Of a DNA stretch of 64,000 bases, positions 61,216 to 64,000 are shown one piece after another. Source of the DNA: Salipiger sp. H15 (GTDB taxonomy: Bacteria > Pseudomonadota > Alphaproteobacteria > Rhodobacterales > Rhodobacteraceae); contig NZ_CP123386.1 in assembly GCF_040409955.1 (NCBI RefSeq), positions 310,001-374,000 of the forward strand, in the 5' to 3' direction. The position numbers and the translations under genes were made by a program. Each line of letters opens with the position of its first letter. Positions within the stretch are counted from its first letter, which is position 1. Below the pieces are notes generated by a model. It made no database searches. It was not told the DNA's origin and saw nothing but the letters and a program-made list of their open reading frames with translations.

Positions 61216-62292
61216 ATGAGCGCGAGCGTTTTCGATCACCCCTGGCTGGGCGGGCTCTTCGGTGATCCGCAGATGGCGGAGATCTGGTCGGCCGAGCGGC
61301 AGATGGCGCATATGCTCGCCTTCGAGGCCGCCTGGAGCCGGGCGCTCGGCGCCTGCGGCCGGGTCGATGGGGATCTGGCCGAAACCGCGGCGAGCCGGAT
61401 CGCGGCGGCGCGGATCGACCTCGAGGACATCCGCGCGGGCATGGCGCAGGACGGCGTGCCGGTGCCGCGGCTGGTCAAGCAGTTGCAGGCGGTGGCCGGG
61501 CCCGATGCGGCGCCTGCCGTCCACAAGGGGGCGACCTCGCAGGACGTGGTGGACAGCGCGCTGGCGCTCACGCTGAAGGACAGCACGGCGCTGCTGGCGC
61601 GGCGGCTCGCCGAGCTCGAGGCGGCGCTGATCGAGCTCGACGCGCGGCAGGGCGAGACGCCGCTGATGGGCCGCACGCGGATGCAGGCGGCGACCGGGAT
61701 CACCGTCTCGGACCGGCTGCGCCCCTGGCACCAGCCGCTCGCCGCGCATCTTGAGCGGCTGGCCGAGATCGCCCCGCGCGTCGAGCGGGTGCAGGTCGGC
61801 GGCGCCTCGGGCGACCGCAAGGCGCTGGGGCAGGACGCGCAGGCGGTGGCGGATCACGTCGCGGCCGAGCTCGGCCTTGCCAGCGCCGGTGCCGCCTGGC
61901 ACGCGATGCGCGACGGGATCGCGGACTATGCTGGGCTGCTCTCGCTGGTCACCGGCACGCTCGGCAAGATCGGGCAGGACATCTGCCTCATGGCGCAGCA
62001 GGGGCTGGACGAGATCAAGCTCTCGGGCGGCGGCGGCTCCTCGGCCATGCCGCACAAGCAGAACCCGGTCGGGGCCGAGCTCTTGGTGACGCTGGCGCGG
62101 TTCAACGCGGTGCAGCTTTCGGCCATGCACCTTGCGCTGGTTCACGAACAGGAACGCTCGGGCGCGGCCTGGGCGCTGGAATGGATGATCCTGCCGCAGA
62201 TGGCGCAGGCGACGGCGCGGGCGCTCGCCACGGCGCAGGGCCTCGTCGCGGGCATCGACCGGATCGGCACGCCGGAGCGGCGCACCGACTGA
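61216..62292 (+). CDS. pcaB: 3-carboxy-cis,cis-muconate cycloisomerase
   Basis: 358 residues, fumarase/aspartase superfamily. The signature GGGGSSAMPHKQNPVGAE (about residues 275-292) and GATSQDVVDSALAL near 110 are visible. It lactonises beta-carboxy-muconate to gamma-carboxymuconolactone. Members are often about 450 residues; this shorter form lacks the C-terminal tail, as in other alphaproteobacteria. ATG 61216 has a GAGG-containing site; an in-frame ATG seven codons earlier is less likely. It is 76 bases after pcaG. Confidence 0.93.
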   Translation: MSASVFDHPWLGGLFGDPQMAEIWSAERQMAHMLAFEAAWSRALGACGRVDGDLAETAASRIAAARIDLEDIRAGMAQDGVPVPRLVKQLQAVAGPDAAPAVHKGATSQDVVDSALALTLKDSTALLARRLAELEAALIELDARQGETPLMGRTRMQAATGITVSDRLRPWHQPLAAHLERLAEIAPRVERVQVGGASGDRKALGQDAQAVADHVAAELGLASAGAAWHAMRDGIADYAGLLSLVTGTLGKIGQDICLMAQQGLDEIKLSGGGGSSAMPHKQNPVGAELLVTLARFNAVQLSAMHLALVHEQERSGAAWALEWMILPQMAQATARALATAQGLVAGIDRIGTPERRTD

Positions 62293-62312
62293 GTGGCGGG
62301 TCCGCCCGTCCT

Positions 62313-62359
62313 CCTGTAACTGGGTCGGGAGCAGTTTCCCTCCCCGACCCAGTTGCAGG
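62313..62359 (+). terminator. long stem-loop between pcaB and the M20 peptidase gene
   Basis: AACTGGGTCGGG (62318-62329) pairs perfectly with CCCGACCCAGTT (62343-62354), and CCTG/CAGG extends the stem (62313-62316 with 62356-62359). It could end the pca transcript, but no T tract follows. The right arm reaches into the GCAGGA ribosome-binding site of the next gene, so it might instead control its translation. Confidence 0.6.
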
Positions 62360-62367
62360 ACCCTTCC

Positions 62368-63579
62368 ATGACCCAAGACGTTGCCCGGATCATCGCCTCG
62401 GACCGTTTCAAGCGCGCGCAGGAGGACCTTGCGCAGGGGCACGAGCGCTTCGTCGACGAGATCATCGAGCTGACCGAGATCCCCGCGCCGCCCTTCAAGG
62501 AAGAGGTGCGCGCCGCCGCCTACGAGGCGAAGTTCCGCGCGCTGGGGCTGCAGGAGGTCGAGCTCGACGGCATCGGCAACGTGCTCGGCCTGCGCCGCGG
62601 GCGCGGCAACGGGCAGGTGGTCGTCGTCGCGGCGCACCTCGACACGGTCTTCCCCGAGGGCACCGACGTCACCGTGCGGCGCGAGGGCACCAAGCTCTTC
62701 GCGCCCGGCGTCGGCGACGACACCCGCGGGCTTGCGGCGCTCCTGGCCTTCATTCGCGCGCTGGGTGCGGCGGGGATCGAGACCGAGCAGGATCTCCTCT
62801 TCGTCGGCGACGTCGGGGAGGAGGGCAAGGGCGACCTGCGCGGCATCCGCCACCTTTTCGAGGAAGGGCGTTACCGCGAGAAGATCGCCGGCTTCTTCAC
62901 CATCGACGGGCTTGAACTGGGCGAGATCACCACCGGCGCGGTCGGCTCGCTGCGCTACCGCGTGACGTTCCGCGGACCGGGCGGGCATTCGCTCAACGCC
63001 TTCGGCACGGTGAACCCGGCCTATGCGCTGGGATCGCTGATGGCGGGCATGGCGCGGATCGAGGTGCCGAAGGCGCCGCGCACCACCTTCTGCGCCTCGG
63101 TCATGGGCGGCGGCAGCTCGATCAACGCCATCCCCGAGGAGGTCTGGCTCGAGATCGACCTGCGCTCGGTCGACGCGGGCGAACTGGCGAAGCTCGACGC
63201 CACGCTGCTGGCGCTGGTGGACGAGGCGGTCACGGCAGAGAACGCGCGCGGCGACACCAGCCATGGCGCGATCCGCGCAGAGATCACCCGCATCGGCAAC
63301 CGCCCGGCCGGGCAGACCGCGCAGGACAGCGCCATCGTGCGGGCTGCCTTCGCCGCGCTTCCGGCCTTCGGCTTCACCCCGACGACGGGCGACAGCTCGA
63401 CCGATGCCAACATCCCGATGAGCCTTGGCGTGCCGGCGATCTGCCTCGGCTCGGGCGGCACCGGCGGGCGGGCGCACACGCTCGAGGAATGGATCGACGT
63501 CGCGCCCGAGCTGTCGCTGCGCGGGCTCTGTGCCGGGCTCGCGGCGATCCTCGGAACGGCGGGCATGGTCGAGGACTGA
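62368..63579 (+). CDS. M20 family metallopeptidase / amidohydrolase
   Basis: 403 residues. The zinc-site residues are visible: H in VAAHLDTVFPEG, bridging D in PGVGDDTRGLA, the general base/ligand pair EE in VGDVGEEGKGDLRG, a further D in FTIDGLEL, and the last H in GRAHTLEEW. A lid/dimerisation domain lies at about 195-310 (FRGPGGHSLNAFG). It resembles peptidase T-like di- and tripeptidases, but M20 enzymes also deacylate amino acids, so the substrate is open. A GCAGGA site precedes ATG 62368. Confidence 0.87.
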   Translation: MTQDVARIIASDRFKRAQEDLAQGHERFVDEIIELTEIPAPPFKEEVRAAAYEAKFRALGLQEVELDGIGNVLGLRRGRGNGQVVVVAAHLDTVFPEGTDVTVRREGTKLFAPGVGDDTRGLAALLAFIRALGAAGIETEQDLLFVGDVGEEGKGDLRGIRHLFEEGRYREKIAGFFTIDGLELGEITTGAVGSLRYRVTFRGPGGHSLNAFGTVNPAYALGSLMAGMARIEVPKAPRTTFCASVMGGGSSINAIPEEVWLEIDLRSVDAGELAKLDATLLALVDEAVTAENARGDTSHGAIRAEITRIGNRPAGQTAQDSAIVRAAFAALPAFGFTPTTGDSSTDANIPMSLGVPAICLGSGGTGGRAHTLEEWIDVAPELSLRGLCAGLAAILGTAGMVED

Positions 63580-63689
63580 CGCCCGCCGGGCAGGCAGACA
63601 GTCGCGCAGCCACGTGTTTGCGCCAACACGATGTCGGGAATTGCTGTCTCGGAACGAATGTCGATGTACACTCGCGCTGGGAGGATGCC

Positions 63690-64000
63690 ATGCCATACAC
63701 CGATCTTGCACGCGGGCCCCGGCCGCCGACCGGCCCCCGCCGCCGAACCGAGGAACAGGCCGAAATCACCCGTCTCGAGAACGAGTTGCGCGCCTTCGTG
63801 GCGATCGCCCTGCAGCACGGGCTGCGCGACTATTGCGAGATTCGCCACCCCGAGCTGACGCGCGAGCTCGAGGAGGGGCTCGAACGGGCGCGCCACCGCG
63901 CCGAGGTGAAATACACCTACGTGATGGAGCGGCTCTCGCGGGTTCCGGGGCTCATGGCCTCGACCGGCGAGACCGGCGAGCGGACCTATTACCGCAATGC
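63690..64000 (+). CDS. unrecognised protein, 3' truncated by the window end
   Basis: About 103 residues are visible, beginning MPYTDLARGPRPPTGPRRR and open to the last base. GGGAGG lies 5 bases upstream of the ATG. The sequence is charged and helical (TEEQAEITRLENELRAFVAI, ELEEGLERARHRAEVKYTYV), with no domain I recognise. A coiled-coil-like start is possible. It follows the M20 gene by 110 bases on the same strand. Confidence 0.55.
   Translation, partial: MPYTDLARGPRPPTGPRRRTEEQAEITRLENELRAFVAIALQHGLRDYCEIRHPELTRELEEGLERARHRAEVKYTYVMERLSRVPGLMASTGETGERTYYRN

Overview
The window is high-G+C DNA from an alphaproteobacterium, most likely a marine or halotolerant member of the Rhodobacteraceae (Roseobacter group, Salipiger-like). 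This is inferred from the gene content: an ectABC-ask_ect operon, a flagellar cluster with a dedicated lytic transglycosylase, pca genes with PcaQ, and a repABC module. The complete repABC locus (40198-43641) and three copies of a parS-like palindrome indicate a repABC replicon (large plasmid or chromid) or a recent integrant of one, rather than an ordinary stretch of main chromosome. No IS element, tRNA, rRNA or CRISPR array was seen.

Layout. 1-3860 (+): the 3' end of an importer permease gene, a metallo-beta-lactamase-fold hydrolase with beta-CASP-like motifs, a tyrosine/dual-specificity-type phosphatase and a LacI regulator, tightly overlapped. 3857-4529 (-): a VapBC-type toxin-antitoxin pair with a clear candidate operator. 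4640-5190: a non-coding stretch with hairpins and DnaA-box-like words. 5243-7447 (-): monomeric isocitrate dehydrogenase. 7645-15307: flagellar basal-body and export genes (flgB-flgC-fliE-fliQ-slt-flhA-fliR-flhB on -, fliI divergent on +).

15902-34798: a succinoglycan-like exopolysaccharide region. A + operon encodes glycosyltransferases, an outer-membrane export protein and a flippase. Two sulfotransferase genes follow, then a 1355-residue GH16 protein with RTX repeats (+). A - operon (exoY-, exoP-, exoK- and exoQ-like) completes it. Together these supply the steps for initiation, assembly, flipping, polymerisation, export, probable sulfation and trimming of a surface polysaccharide. 35277-39867: a Tat-exported transglutaminase-like protein, a Na+/H+ antiporter with a cyclic-nucleotide-binding domain, and a MarR regulator. 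40198-43641 (-): repA-repB-repC.

44007-52407: an MFS transporter, a carboxy(nor)spermidine pair (dehydrogenase and decarboxylase), and the ectoine operon with its own aspartokinase and the divergent EctR regulator. The polyamine and ectoine branches both draw on aspartate semialdehyde, so this block looks like a metabolic island around that intermediate. 52432-56205 (-): a 1257-residue BTAD / cyclase-like / ATPase / TPR regulator. 56626-62292: a 2-hydroxyacid dehydrogenase and the protocatechuate genes pcaQ (-) and pcaDCHGB (+), with a perfect inverted repeat as the probable PcaQ box. 62368-64000: an M20 peptidase and the start of an unrecognised gene cut by the window end.
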